From: PNNG01 sp046291695
GTDB lineage: Bacteria > Bacteroidota > Bacteroidia > UBA7662
Reading direction: 5' to 3'
DNA: 64,000 nt
Assembly (NCBI GenBank): GCA_046291695.1
Contig: JBKBSO010000010.1
Span: 62,001 to 126,000 of the forward strand
How positions within the stretch are numbered: the first letter of the stretch is position 1; each line of letters opens with the position of its first letter. The notes under the pieces are model-generated. The model did no database searches, was not told where the DNA came from, and worked only from the letters and a program-made list of their open reading frames with translations. Of the stretch, positions 1-9,268 are shown piece after piece. The translations under genes and the position numbers were made by a program.

Positions 1-1474
1 GATGAGCCACCTGGCAGCTCGTTTGAGCCAAGAAATTAACGGGGTAAGCCGCATCCACGGGCGGGTGTCGCGCGAGATGCTACAGCCACTCTGGCCGGGC
101 TTCGAGGAAGATGAACTGCATGTGGATTATGTAACCAACGGGGTGCATTATTACACCTGGACCAGCATCGCCTTCCAGAAGTTGTATGAAAAGCATTTCG
201 GCAAAAATTTCCACCTCGACCAAAGCAATACCAAACATTGGGAAAAAATCCACAAAGTACCCGATGATGAAATTTGGGAAACCCGATTGAGCCTCAAACG
301 TCGACTCATTGAGTCGGTTACCAAAAAGCTGCAGCGCGATTTAACCCTGCGGCAGGAGAGTCCCGGTAAGATTCTAAATGTAGTTAACAGCCTCAATGAA
401 AATGCCCTGATCATTGGCTTTGCCCGACGTTTTGCGACCTATAAGCGTGCACATTTGCTTTTCTCGAACCTCGACCGTTTAAGTAAAATGGTGAATAATG
501 CCGATCGCCCTGTGCAATTTATTTTTGCAGGGAAAGCGCATCCTGCCGACCAAGGGGGTCAAGCACTTATCAAGCGCATCATCGAGGTAGCGCAGATGCC
601 TGAATTTGCCGGTAAAATTTTCTTCCTCGAAAATTATGATATGGCCCTGGCGCGCCGCTTGGTGCATGGGGTTGACGTATGGTTGAATACGCCTACCCGT
701 CCACTTGAAGCTTCAGGAACCTCAGGCATGAAGGCCACCATGAATGGCGTGCTCAATTTGAGCGTGCTCGATGGCTGGTGGGCCGAAGGATATATTCCTG
801 AAGGAGGCTGGGCCTTGCCCGAAGAGCAAACCTATGTGAACAAAGACTTCCAGGATGAGCTCGATGCCGAAACCCTGTACAACATTATCGAAACCCAGGT
901 GGTGCCCGACTATTTTAGCCGCAACGAAAGCGGGATGTCGCCGGCATGGATGAGCCGCATTCGCCATACCATCGCTGGCATAGCGCCGCATTTCACCATG
1001 AAACGCATGCTCGACGAATATTACAGCAAGTTCTACAATAAGCTGCAGGGTCGTGCAAACCTGATTTCATCCAAGTCGTATGCCAATGCCAAAGCCCTGG
1101 CCGACTGGAAAGCCAAGGTGTACTTTGGTTGGGATGGCATTCAGGTAATGGCCATCGACACTTTCGATACCTTTAACAATGCGCTACAGTTGGGTGAAAA
1201 TTTCAATGGCAAAATCACCTTGGAACTCAATCAACTAAGCAAAGACGACATTTCGCTGGAGGTGATTGTTGCTGAAAAGCAAGGTATTGAAGAGAAGCAT
1301 GTGATTGTTCACCGCGAAGAAGTAAAAGCCAGCAAATCGTCGGGGAACCGGGTGATGTATGAACTCAATCTACCCATGAACCGCTCGGGGGTGTTCGATT
1401 ATGGCTTCCGTATTACGCCGAAAAACAAATTGCTGGCCTACCGCCACGATTTTAACCTGGTGCGCTGGATTTAA
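1..1474 (+). CDS. glgP: alpha-glucan (glycogen) phosphorylase, C-terminal part
   Basis: This is the 3' part of a GT35 alpha-glucan phosphorylase, the cytoplasmic PLP enzyme that releases glucose-1-phosphate from glycogen or maltodextrin. The reading frame is open at the left edge, so the N-terminal part lies outside the window; an in-frame ATG at base 2 is internal. About 490 residues are visible. The family signature EASGTSGMKATMNG is present, with the PLP-binding lysine at about residue 244 of the visible part (bases 731-733). The early NGVHYYTW segment also fits the family. The last 110 residues or so form a beta-rich tail (from 'FGWDGIQVMAIDT'), as in the bacterial phosphorylases of the DUF3417-containing subgroup. 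Family assignment is firm; the full domain order cannot be judged from this fragment. Confidence 0.93.
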   Translation, partial: MSHLAARLSQEINGVSRIHGRVSREMLQPLWPGFEEDELHVDYVTNGVHYYTWTSIAFQKLYEKHFGKNFHLDQSNTKHWEKIHKVPDDEIWETRLSLKRRLIESVTKKLQRDLTLRQESPGKILNVVNSLNENALIIGFARRFATYKRAHLLFSNLDRLSKMVNNADRPVQFIFAGKAHPADQGGQALIKRIIEVAQMPEFAGKIFFLENYDMALARRLVHGVDVWLNTPTRPLEASGTSGMKATMNGVLNLSVLDGWWAEGYIPEGGWALPEEQTYVNKDFQDELDAETLYNIIETQVVPDYFSRNESGMSPAWMSRIRHTIAGIAPHFTMKRMLDEYYSKFYNKLQGRANLISSKSYANAKALADWKAKVYFGWDGIQVMAIDTFDTFNNALQLGENFNGKITLELNQLSKDDISLEVIVAEKQGIEEKHVIVHREEVKASKSSGNRVMYELNLPMNRSGVFDYGFRITPKNKLLAYRHDFNLVRWI

Positions 1475-1650
1475 GCAGCGCCCAGGGCCTAAGTGGGATT
1501 CGAGGCGGGTGAGTCATTAAAGTGCTTTAATACAGCTCGTTGTGGCTTAACCGCAGAGGGGCTCTTTTTCCGTTGATCAGCAGTCACCTATCCGACTACT
1601 GAACTGCATAAACCAGCATGGAATCAGTGCAGGCCCCAGCGACAGCCAGG

Positions 1651-1776
1651 CGCGAGGCAACGGAGCCTTTTGCCTCATAAGCTTCACTTATTCGTCGGAA
1701 GCCGCAGAGGCCGATTCTCTGCGCCCTCCGCTGGAAATGCGAAGCATGCCCCAGCAAAAGGCTCCGTTATCTCGCG
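1651..1776. repeat. intergenic palindromic element, family 1, copy A
   Basis: The 550-base gap between the phosphorylase and the AhpD-like gene holds an inverted repeat. Arms at 1651-1673 and 1754-1776 (GCAAAAGGCTCCGTT plus CTCGCG and complement) match at 21 of 23 positions, about 80 bases apart. Next to the right arm lies GCTGGAAATGCGAAGCATGC (1730-1749). The same core recurs at 18873-18912 and 21842-21877. A second small hairpin (GCAGAG/CTCTGC, about 1703-1721) sits between the arms. I see no convincing gene in 1475-2023; a 64-codon open frame at 1737-1931 is composed of the repeat. Confidence 0.7.
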
Positions 1777-2023
1777 GCCAGCCGAAGTTGCCAGTAGCAC
1801 TTACAAGAAAGCTGTTCAAATGCGCTAGGCTGCAAGCTACGGAAGTGGCTGTTCTACGTTACAAATTCCTCTGCATCTCTGCGGTAAAAACCCGCCGCCG
1901 GAGGCCGCCGAAGCCGATACTCCGCGCTTAAACCCCTATGCCAGAAATTAGCATCTTTAGCCACAAGAAAGCCTTAATTTAACAGCCGCAATTCGCAATT
2001 ATACTCCACCAAATACGCCTCTC

Positions 2024-2368
2024 ATGTCTATTGTCAACGAATTTAACAGCTACCGCGCCCGCATGAATGAGCGCCTGCTCGTAGGAAAGAACAAAACCAT
2101 CCAAAAGATTTACAATGCCGATGCCACCGCTTATCAAGATGGGGCTTTAGATGCCAAAACCAAGGAAATGCTGGGTTTGGTGGCCTCTATGGTGTTGCGC
2201 TGCGACGACTGCATCCGCTATCATGTGCAGGAATGCTACCGATTAGGCATTACCGAAGCGCAACTGCTTGAGGTTATCGGCATTGCCAATTTGGTGGGCG
2301 GCACCATCGTGATTCCGCACAGCCGCAGGGCCATGGAGTTTTGGGATGCTTTGCAGGGAGAGGCTTAA
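2024..2368 (+). CDS. carboxymuconolactone decarboxylase / AhpD-like protein
   Basis: A 114-residue protein of the carboxymuconolactone decarboxylase (CMD/AhpD-like) family. These are small helical proteins that use a CxxC pair plus a nearby histidine for thiol-based peroxide or disulfide chemistry. The motif is visible as C60-DD-C63 with H67 (RCDDCIRYHV), followed by the usual helix ending in PHSRRAMEFW. Length is normal for the family. It ends convergently with the gliding-type protein on the other strand, with the stop codons overlapping by four bases. No partner reductase is next to it, so the true substrate is unknown. Confidence 0.88.
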   Translation: MSIVNEFNSYRARMNERLLVGKNKTIQKIYNADATAYQDGALDAKTKEMLGLVASMVLRCDDCIRYHVQECYRLGITEAQLLEVIGIANLVGGTIVIPHSRRAMEFWDALQGEA

Positions 2369-5304
2369 CGAATTAAGCGCACCGGGAAATCGCGCTCGAT
2401 GGTTCGATCGCCACAAAAACGTGCTTTGAGGCGCACCACGTAATCGCCCGACTCTACCAAGGCGGTACCGCTGCTGTTTTCGCCTCCCCAGCCTGTAACC
2501 GGATTGTTGGTGGTGAAAATGTGCTGCCCCCAGCGGTTAAATACTTTGAGCTCAAAACTGTCGAAATCCTCACTTGGGAGCACCAAGCGGTCGTTTTTGC
2601 CATCGCCATTGGGGGTGATTACATTGGTGGTTTCGCCAAAACAGCTCACCACAATCAGCCGTATGCTGTCTTCGCCTTCACAGCCATTCAAATCAGTCAA
2701 CTCCAGTTTATACTGACCACTTTCGGTGGGGAGCAGCTCGCGCTCGTTGCCTTGTACCGGCCCCAGCCAATTGTAGCTTTGCCCTTCGATATTCGAGCGA
2801 AGGAGCCAATTGTCTTCGCTGCACACGCAGGTATCGGGCGGGAGTTGTACTTCGGGTGGACCAAAAACCGTTACGGTTCGGCTCAGCGTATCGAAGCCAT
2901 TGCAGGCATCGGGAGAACTTATGCGTAAATTGATACGATAGGTCCCTGGTTCGGGGAAAGTAAAAACAGGATTTTGGGCTGTACTGCTTTGTCCGTCATT
3001 CACAGTCCATTCCCAGCTGGTATTGGCTACCACCCGGCTAAAATCTTCCATCTGTAGGCTAAGGGGTGCGCAATAGGTAGGTGGGTCTTGCCAGCCGAAT
3101 AGCGCGCCTAAACCACTTTCGAGCTGAAAAGCCAATTTCACCGCCGCCATATTGCACCTCGTACTGCCATTGCTGGTAGCCCAAGCGCCGGGGGTAACCG
3201 GCAAATCGGAATTGCCGTGACAACCCGCGCAGATGGCCTGATACATCACCCCCCTTTTGTCGAAGCGACTGGTGCCGCCATCAACATGTTCCGGACTTTG
3301 GCTGCCCCCAAAATAGGTGGCGTACTGCAAGGTGAGCATATTGGGCGAAAAGGCTGCAAAGTAAAAATCGAAGCTATCGGTAGTGGTTTGAAAGGCGTTG
3401 TTGGTGAGTTGCAAATTGGTGGGGCCACGCCTTCCATCAACTTGCCGGCCGGTCCAGCCCGAAACGTAGATATTTCGGCACAAGTCCACCACAAATGCCG
3501 ATAAACTCATATCGGGTTGGCGCGATCGGCTTCCAAAACGACCCAGCCAGCGCAACACACCCAATTGCGGACTCATACAGCCGATGTACTGCCCGGAATT
3601 GGGGTCGTTATAATTGGTGTTGAGGGTAACCAGATTGCTGTCGGTTTGGCCTGCAAAGTATACATCACCATTGCTGTGGATGTCGATGAAAAATATTTGA
3701 TCGTAGCCCGGAGAGCCCAAAAAAGTACCGGTAATGCCTTGTCCGCTGTTGGCATCAAGGCGTAAGATCATCCCGTCTACTCCGCCGGCATGGGTCATTT
3801 GATACCCCAGCCCCGGTAAAGTCAGATTGGTGCTGTTGGTTCCTCCGGCCACCACCACTTCGCCCGAACCTCCTTCTTTAATGCTGAATAGCGCATCAAT
3901 GCTGCTTCCGCCTACATAGCTGGCCCACCTTAATTGGCTGAGCGAGGAATTAAACCTTGCCACCAATCCATCTGTTAAACCACCCCCATAATTGGGTTGA
4001 AAAGTGCCAGCTGTTCCCAGGCCCGATGACTGTGTGGTGCTGGCCAGCAGCAGGTCGCCATTGCTGGCTATCACAATATCACCCCGGTATTCATCGGGCG
4101 AATCCCAGCGTGTAGGACCACCTATATTGAGGCCGTCGGCCTGGGGCCCGCCAAAAAAACTGCCTGCCAGCAAACTGCTGCCATCGCTGCTAAGCTTGCT
4201 GATAAAAATATCGTAGTTTCCTGCAATGCTGCTTTGGTGGGCCGAGCTGGGCATAGGGAAATTCAAGCTGTTGGTAGCGCCCATAATGAGCAAATTACCA
4301 TCGGCATCGGTAATCAGGCTGTGGGGCCGTTCAATCCGGTCGCCCCCCAAAAAAGTGGCATAGAGCAAATTGGTGCCCAGCGGATCGAACTTCATGATGG
4401 CGATGTCGAAATTTAGCGTGGCACCATCAAAACGATTACCGGCGAAAGTATCGATATAGGCTCCGGTGGTAATCGGGAAATCTGGACCGAACACAATGCC
4501 ACCCAAAAACATATTGGCCCCTACATCGGTGCAGGCCGTAAAACCAAAATTATCGCTCTGCCCGCCTGAATAGGTTGAAAACACCAGGGTAGGGTCGATG
4601 GTGAGCGGGCGGCTTTTGTCGTAACTTTTGGGGAACTCAAAGCTGATTACACCCTGCTGCAGCACAAAGCGGCAGGGCACCTCCTCCTTCCGCCCGGCAA
4701 TAAGCTGCCAAGCATACGGCACTTCTTCGTAATAATAACCCAGACTGGTACTCACCCGCAAACGGCCATCTACCAACTCCAGCTTATCGCCTCCGGTATA
4801 GCGCACTTTAATTTGGGCAGGAGCGGCCCCGGCGGCTACCACAAAATCGTATTTGAGCTGATGATCAGCACTGTACCAAAGCATATCGATACCATCGTAT
4901 AAATTGGTGTACAGCAGTTGTTGACTGCCTTTTACGCTGGCCTTTCGGTCGCCCAAAAAATAATTGTACTTAGTTTTGGGCACTTCGCCATGGGCCGTTG
5001 GCTTTACGGTATGTGCCCCGGGAAAGTCGATACGTAACGCATGTTGTTTGAGCAGCACAGCTGTTTCAGCCGTGGTGCTACGATGGCTCAATTGGTGCAC
5101 GGCATGGGCATCGTACATGGCTATGCGCAATTCCGATGGCAGAAAAAACACCGCTGCATTGCCCACATTGGCCTGAAACAACTGTGGCCCTTCCCACTGG
5201 CCGGCATTGGGAATAAATACCAGAGGTGCATCGTCCGCTACTGCCCAGTTACCGTTGAACAAACAAAGCCAAATGGCTAATACAAAGGATGCAACCAACT
5301 TCAT
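2365..5304 (-). CDS. secreted surface protein with beta-propeller (SBBP) repeats, PKD domain and gliding-type T9SS C-terminal domain
   Basis: A protein of about 979 residues, starting at the ATG at 5304 rather than an upstream GTG. This ATG gives a clean signal peptide (MKLVASFVLAIWLCLFNGNWAVA). An N-terminal beta-rich module begins at FIPNAGQWEG (probably DUF7948-like). Then come several SBBP-type repeats ('NLLYATFLGG', 'SSLLAGSFFGG', 'LQYATYFGG') that form a propeller. A PKD-type domain follows near VANTSWEWTVND. The last 85 residues or so are the gliding motility-associated C-terminal domain, beginning at VITPNGDGKNDRL and containing FNRWGQ. This points to export by the type IX system and display at the surface. 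A CxxCH sequence (bases 3217-3231) lies before the PKD domain. The ligand is unknown. Confidence 0.9.
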   Translation of the reverse strand: MKLVASFVLAIWLCLFNGNWAVADDAPLVFIPNAGQWEGPQLFQANVGNAAVFFLPSELRIAMYDAHAVHQLSHRSTTAETAVLLKQHALRIDFPGAHTVKPTAHGEVPKTKYNYFLGDRKASVKGSQQLLYTNLYDGIDMLWYSADHQLKYDFVVAAGAAPAQIKVRYTGGDKLELVDGRLRVSTSLGYYYEEVPYAWQLIAGRKEEVPCRFVLQQGVISFEFPKSYDKSRPLTIDPTLVFSTYSGGQSDNFGFTACTDVGANMFLGGIVFGPDFPITTGAYIDTFAGNRFDGATLNFDIAIMKFDPLGTNLLYATFLGGDRIERPHSLITDADGNLLIMGATNSLNFPMPSSAHQSSIAGNYDIFISKLSSDGSSLLAGSFFGGPQADGLNIGGPTRWDSPDEYRGDIVIASNGDLLLASTTQSSGLGTAGTFQPNYGGGLTDGLVARFNSSLSQLRWASYVGGSSIDALFSIKEGGSGEVVVAGGTNSTNLTLPGLGYQMTHAGGVDGMILRLDANSGQGITGTFLGSPGYDQIFFIDIHSNGDVYFAGQTDSNLVTLNTNYNDPNSGQYIGCMSPQLGVLRWLGRFGSRSRQPDMSLSAFVVDLCRNIYVSGWTGRQVDGRRGPTNLQLTNNAFQTTTDSFDFYFAAFSPNMLTLQYATYFGGSQSPEHVDGGTSRFDKRGVMYQAICAGCHGNSDLPVTPGAWATSNGSTRCNMAAVKLAFQLESGLGALFGWQDPPTYCAPLSLQMEDFSRVVANTSWEWTVNDGQSSTAQNPVFTFPEPGTYRINLRISSPDACNGFDTLSRTVTVFGPPEVQLPPDTCVCSEDNWLLRSNIEGQSYNWLGPVQGNERELLPTESGQYKLELTDLNGCEGEDSIRLIVVSCFGETTNVITPNGDGKNDRLVLPSEDFDSFELKVFNRWGQHIFTTNNPVTGWGGENSSGTALVESGDYVVRLKARFCGDRTIERDFPVRLIR

Positions 5305-5383
5305 AAGCTTCGAAATTGCGAAAAAAATGCGGACTTGCACCTAATTATAGGTGTTAATATTTTCCAAATATCCCGGCTGTTAG

Positions 5384-5412
5384 TTGAAATCTGAGTGGCA
5401 ATCCTAAATTTG
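5384..5412 (+). promoter_or_regulatory. Bacteroidota-type promoter of the tolC-like operon
   Basis: A TTG at 5384-5386 and the -7 box TAAATTTG at 5405-5412 are separated by 18 bases. This fits the Bacteroidota consensus (TTG, then TAnnTTTG). Transcription would start near 5419, about 14 bases before the ATG at 5433, and would cover tolC, the adaptor gene and gpsA. Confidence 0.7.
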
Positions 5413-5432
5413 TACTGATTACCCGCATACTT

Positions 5433-6860
5433 ATGAAAAAAATAACCCTTTTGTTGCTGCTGTTAACCTTGCTGTTTTCAGGCGCGCATGCACAACAAAA
5501 CAACGAAGCCTGGACCCTGGAGCGCTGCATCAAACATGCCATGCGGTACAACCTCAATGTGTTGCAAACCGCTGCCCAATTGAACAATGCCGAAGCCGAT
5601 CTGCTGCAGGCCCGTATGAACCGGGTCCCGACCTTAAATGCCAATACCAACCTTGGGCTGAATACCGGTCGTGTGATCGATCCTTTCACCAACACCTTCG
5701 ACGAAAGGAGCATCGAGTCGAATCAGTTGGGCGCGCAAGCCGGTCTTACGCTCTTCAATGGCTTTCAGATCAATAATAACATCAAGGCAAATAAAATGGC
5801 CTTTATGGCCAGTCAGCAAGAGCTGGAAGTAACCAAAAACAACATCGCCCTGAGCGTGGCCAATTTGTATCTGCAGGCCTTACTGGCGCAGCAATTGCTC
5901 GAAGTGGCCGAAAATCAGCTTGAAATCACCCGCACCCAGGTCGATCGTACCGATCGGCTGGTGAATGCCGGCGCGCTTAGCCTCGATAACCTGCTGAACC
6001 TGAAAGCACAACTGGGGAATGAAGAAGTGAACGTAATCAATGCACGTAACAACTTCATCAACAGCCTGGTGAACCTGGCTTTATTGCTCCAGCTGCCGGA
6101 GCCCGAAAATTTCGCCATTGTGCCAGTGAGCAGGCTCGATCCGGGCATTAAGCTCGAAGCCGATATTCAGGGGGTGTACAGTTCGGCTGAATCTACACAG
6201 CCGCAAATCAGGGCCGCCGAACTCCGCCAACTGCAGGCCCGCCACAGCCTGGCCGCAGCCAAAGGCGCCCGCTCTCCCCGCTTGAGCGCCTTTGCCAATA
6301 TGAGCACCGTATATGCCAGCACCAACCAACGTTTTACAAACGAGCGTATTATAGGTGAAATGCCTATCGGCTTTGTGCAAGGCACCAACGATATTGTGGT
6401 TAGGCCGCTCATTGCCGGCGATGCCGAGATTGTGCCCCGACTTACGCAGTTCAACAACAACTTTGGTTATGGAGTAGGGCTTAGCCTCAATATACCCATC
6501 CTGAACAACTGGCAGGTAAATACCCAAATCCGACGCGCTAAAAACAGCCTTCAGTTGAGCGAGTTGCAGTACGAAACCACCAAAAACCAGCTGTTTACCG
6601 ACGTAGCCCGGGCCGTAACCGACTATAAGGCTGCCTGGACCCGCATGCAGGCCAATCAAAAAAACATCGAAGCCCAACGCGAGAGCTTTAAGTTTAGCGA
6701 AGCGCGCTTCAACCAGGGCTTGCTGAATGCAGTAGAATACCTCAATACCAAAAATCGCTTGCAAATCGCAGAGTCGAATTTACTCCAAGCGCAATATGAG
6801 CTTTTATTCCGGGCAAAAATCCTCGACTTTTACCTCGGTAAACCCATTGTCCTCGAATAA
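5433..6860 (+). CDS. TolC-family outer membrane efflux protein
   Basis: A 475-residue outer membrane factor of the TolC family. It forms the outer membrane channel of an export pump. A signal peptide (MKKITLLLLLLTLLFSGAHAQ) precedes WTLERCIKHAMRYN, the typical start of the first helical repeat. Two related halves follow, with the second ending in a helix that carries 'FSEARFNQGLLNAVEYLNTKNRL'. 'LGLNTGRVIDPFTNTF' fits the first beta-hairpin. The membrane-fusion adaptor gene begins one base after the stop codon, so the two are co-transcribed. No inner membrane permease gene is adjacent. A good promoter sits just upstream. Confidence 0.93.
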   Translation: MKKITLLLLLLTLLFSGAHAQQNNEAWTLERCIKHAMRYNLNVLQTAAQLNNAEADLLQARMNRVPTLNANTNLGLNTGRVIDPFTNTFDERSIESNQLGAQAGLTLFNGFQINNNIKANKMAFMASQQELEVTKNNIALSVANLYLQALLAQQLLEVAENQLEITRTQVDRTDRLVNAGALSLDNLLNLKAQLGNEEVNVINARNNFINSLVNLALLLQLPEPENFAIVPVSRLDPGIKLEADIQGVYSSAESTQPQIRAAELRQLQARHSLAAAKGARSPRLSAFANMSTVYASTNQRFTNERIIGEMPIGFVQGTNDIVVRPLIAGDAEIVPRLTQFNNNFGYGVGLSLNIPILNNWQVNTQIRRAKNSLQLSELQYETTKNQLFTDVARAVTDYKAAWTRMQANQKNIEAQRESFKFSEARFNQGLLNAVEYLNTKNRLQIAESNLLQAQYELLFRAKILDFYLGKPIVLE

Positions 6861-6861
6861 C

Positions 6862-8226
6862 ATGGCATTTGTATCAAAACTGAAACCCCTGCATTGGCTG
6901 TTGATTGTACTCGGCCTGCTGCTGGTACTGGCCATAGTAGGCAAAAAAGCCGGCTGGATTGGCCAGCGTGGTATCACCAAAATCAGTACCGAAGTTGTCG
7001 AAAAGCGTTTGATCGTAGAATCGGTTTTGGCCAATGGTAAAATTCAACCTGAGGTAGAGGTCAAGATGTCGTCCGAAATATCGGGCGAGGTCATTGGCTT
7101 GTTTGTATCAGAAGGCGATTCGGTAATGAAAGGCCAGTTGCTCGCACGCATTAATCCCGAACTTATACTAGCGGCCATGGACCGCAATGAGGCAGCCATC
7201 AACAACGCCAGGGCCCAACTGGCTTCGGCCAGGGCGCGGCTTAATCAGCTTAAAGCCAATTTCGACAACAACATCAAGCCCAATTATGAGCGCAATGAAC
7301 GATTGGTCAAAGAAAAAGTAATCTCACAAGCCGAGTACGAAGGTAGTAAGGCCAATTACGAAGCTTTTTTGCAGGAAATGGAAGCCGGCAGACAAAGCAT
7401 CATTGCAGCGGAGTTTACCGTAAAAAGTACCGAAGCCACCCAAAAAGAAACCCGCGAACAATTATTACGTACCAATATTTACGCTCCTATTGATGGTATT
7501 GTTACCCGACTGGCAGTAGAAGTTGGTGAACGCGTGGTGGGAACCATTCAAATGGCAGGTACAGAAATGATGCGTATCGCCAACCTCAATCAGATGGAAG
7601 CCCGCGTGGACGTGAGTGAAAGCGATGTGGTACGGGTGAAAATTGGCGATAGCGTGCTCATTGATGTGGATGCCTATCCCGGCCGGCAGTTTCGCGGCCT
7701 GGTGCGTGAAATTGCCAACAGCAGCAATGCCGGCCTCGCTGCCGGGGCCGATCAGGTGACCAATTTTGGGGTAAAAATTAGCCTCATCAATGCTTCTTAT
7801 GCCGATTTAACGGCTGAACGTGGATTCCCATTCCGACCGGGTATGAGCAGTTCCGTGGAAATCCTCACCAAACGAGTGAACGACGCCCTTTCGGTACCCA
7901 TCACCTCAGTTACGGTGCGGGCTTTCGACGAAAGCGGTAAAATCAAAAGCGGTCGCAAACGCGCAAACCGCGAAACAGATGCCGAAGATGAGCAAAAAAC
8001 CAGTTCGCGCGATGAATTACGCGAAGTGGTGTTCGTGTATAGTGAGGGTAAGGTCGACGCGAAAGAAGTAAAAACAGGCATTCAAGACGATCGCTATATC
8101 CAGGTTTTATCAGGCCTCGAAGCAGGTGAAGAGGTAGTGGAAGCACCCTTTTCGGCCATAAGTAAATTGCTCAAAGACGGACAAACTGTTCAAAAAGTCA
8201 AAAAAGAGCAGTTATTTAGCAAATAA
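6862..8226 (+). CDS. periplasmic adaptor (membrane fusion) subunit of an efflux pump, HlyD/MacA type
   Basis: A 454-residue adaptor that would bridge an inner membrane transporter to the TolC-like channel encoded just before it. I chose the ATG at 6862, one base after the tolC stop. A longer in-frame ATG at 6796 would overlap tolC and place extra residues before the membrane anchor. The anchor is 'WLLIVLGLLLVLAIVG'. A lipoyl-like half (SSEISGEVIGLFVSEGDSV), an alpha-helical hairpin (NEAAINNARAQLASARARLN) and a beta-barrel part (MRIANLNQMEARVDVSESDV) follow in the family's order. It resembles MacA/HlyD-type adaptors. The partner permease is not next to it. Confidence 0.9.
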   Translation: MAFVSKLKPLHWLLIVLGLLLVLAIVGKKAGWIGQRGITKISTEVVEKRLIVESVLANGKIQPEVEVKMSSEISGEVIGLFVSEGDSVMKGQLLARINPELILAAMDRNEAAINNARAQLASARARLNQLKANFDNNIKPNYERNERLVKEKVISQAEYEGSKANYEAFLQEMEAGRQSIIAAEFTVKSTEATQKETREQLLRTNIYAPIDGIVTRLAVEVGERVVGTIQMAGTEMMRIANLNQMEARVDVSESDVVRVKIGDSVLIDVDAYPGRQFRGLVREIANSSNAGLAAGADQVTNFGVKISLINASYADLTAERGFPFRPGMSSSVEILTKRVNDALSVPITSVTVRAFDESGKIKSGRKRANRETDAEDEQKTSSRDELREVVFVYSEGKVDAKEVKTGIQDDRYIQVLSGLEAGEEVVEAPFSAISKLLKDGQTVQKVKKEQLFSK

Positions 8227-9224
8227 TGGAGCATAAAACCAAAGTTGCCGTACTGGGCGGAGGGAGTTGGGCCACCGCCATTGTAAAAATGTTGAGCGAT
8301 AACCGTGTAGATGTTCGCTGGTGGATGCGCGATGTTGAATCGGTGCAGTTTATTAATAAATTCCACCATAACCCACGCTACATTCCCAGCGCTCAATTAC
8401 GCCTCAAACGTGGATCGGTGAGTACCGACCTTACCAAATGCCTGTTCGCTGCCGATTATGTGGTGATGGCCGTACCTGCCGCCTTCCTTAAAGAAGCCCT
8501 TCAGAGCATCGACAGCCGTCACCTCGAAGGCAAGGTGATTGTATCGGCCATCAAAGGCATGATACCCGATGAAAACCTCCTGATTGCCAATTTTTTCTTC
8601 AAGTACTTTAATGTGCTCGAAAGCAATTTCTTGGTGATTAGCGGCCCCTGCCATGCCGAAGAAGTGGCCCAGGAAAAGCTGAGCTACCTCACCATAGCTG
8701 GTCAGGACGAACCCAAAGCAGCGCATTTTGCCTCACTTTTGCGCAACCGCTACATGTCAACCTCAACTTCCGACGATATTTACGGCACCGAATATTCGGC
8801 AGTGATGAAAAACATTTATGCCATCGCCGGTGGAATTGCACATGGTTTGGGTTATGGCGACAATTACATCGCAGTTTTGGTGAGTAATGCAATCATTGAG
8901 CTAAAGCTGTTTTTACGAGAGGTATACCCGGTGCGCCGCGACATTAAAGGCTCCGCCTACTTGGGCGATTTGTTGGTTACAGCCTACAGCCAGTTCAGCC
9001 GAAACCGCACCTTTGGCAATATGATTGGCAAGGGTTATTCGGTAAAATCGGCCCAGTTTGAAATGAATATGGTAGCCGAAGGCTATTATGCCGTGCGTTC
9101 AGTGCACAACCTCAATAAAAAACTCAAATGCGAGTTGCCTATAGCCGAAACGGTTTACCGCATTTTATACGAAGGGGCCAGTGCCCGGCAGGAATTTAAA
9201 GCGCTGAGCGAAAAACTGAAATAG
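8226..9224 (+). CDS. gpsA: NAD(P)-dependent glycerol-3-phosphate dehydrogenase
   Basis: A 332-residue cytoplasmic enzyme that reduces dihydroxyacetone phosphate to sn-glycerol-3-phosphate for phospholipid synthesis. The dinucleotide-binding loop is GGGSWATA at residues 11-18. 'VSAIKGM' and the catalytic lysine K195 in AVMKNIYAIAGGI match the family, and length is normal. Its ATG overlaps the stop of the efflux adaptor by one base (TAATG), so translation is probably coupled. That link to an efflux pair is unusual in function, but simple operon packing may explain it. The gene is followed directly by a palindromic repeat cluster. Confidence 0.95.
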   Translation: MEHKTKVAVLGGGSWATAIVKMLSDNRVDVRWWMRDVESVQFINKFHHNPRYIPSAQLRLKRGSVSTDLTKCLFAADYVVMAVPAAFLKEALQSIDSRHLEGKVIVSAIKGMIPDENLLIANFFFKYFNVLESNFLVISGPCHAEEVAQEKLSYLTIAGQDEPKAAHFASLLRNRYMSTSTSDDIYGTEYSAVMKNIYAIAGGIAHGLGYGDNYIAVLVSNAIIELKLFLREVYPVRRDIKGSAYLGDLLVTAYSQFSRNRTFGNMIGKGYSVKSAQFEMNMVAEGYYAVRSVHNLNKKLKCELPIAETVYRILYEGASARQEFKALSEKLK

Positions 9225-9268
9225 TACTCGCTTCGCTCGTGGGGAGCGCTCGCTGGCGCTCGCGGGGT
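9225..9268. repeat. short palindromic repeat cluster, family 2, site 1
   Basis: Two units of the family CTCGCTTCGCTCGTGGGGAG / CGCTCGCTGGCGCTCGCGGGG start directly at the gpsA stop codon. The same units occur at 10931-11000, 14170-14230 and 31184-31348. The rest of the gap up to 9575 shows no convincing gene. Open frames there have no family features. Confidence 0.75.

Noticed and set aside
1737..1931. 64-codon open frame in the gap after the phosphorylase
   Set aside because: Its first part is the palindromic repeat; low-complexity basic sequence; no family.
6081..6764. 227-codon open frame on the minus strand
   Set aside because: Antisense to the TolC-family gene, with no supporting features.
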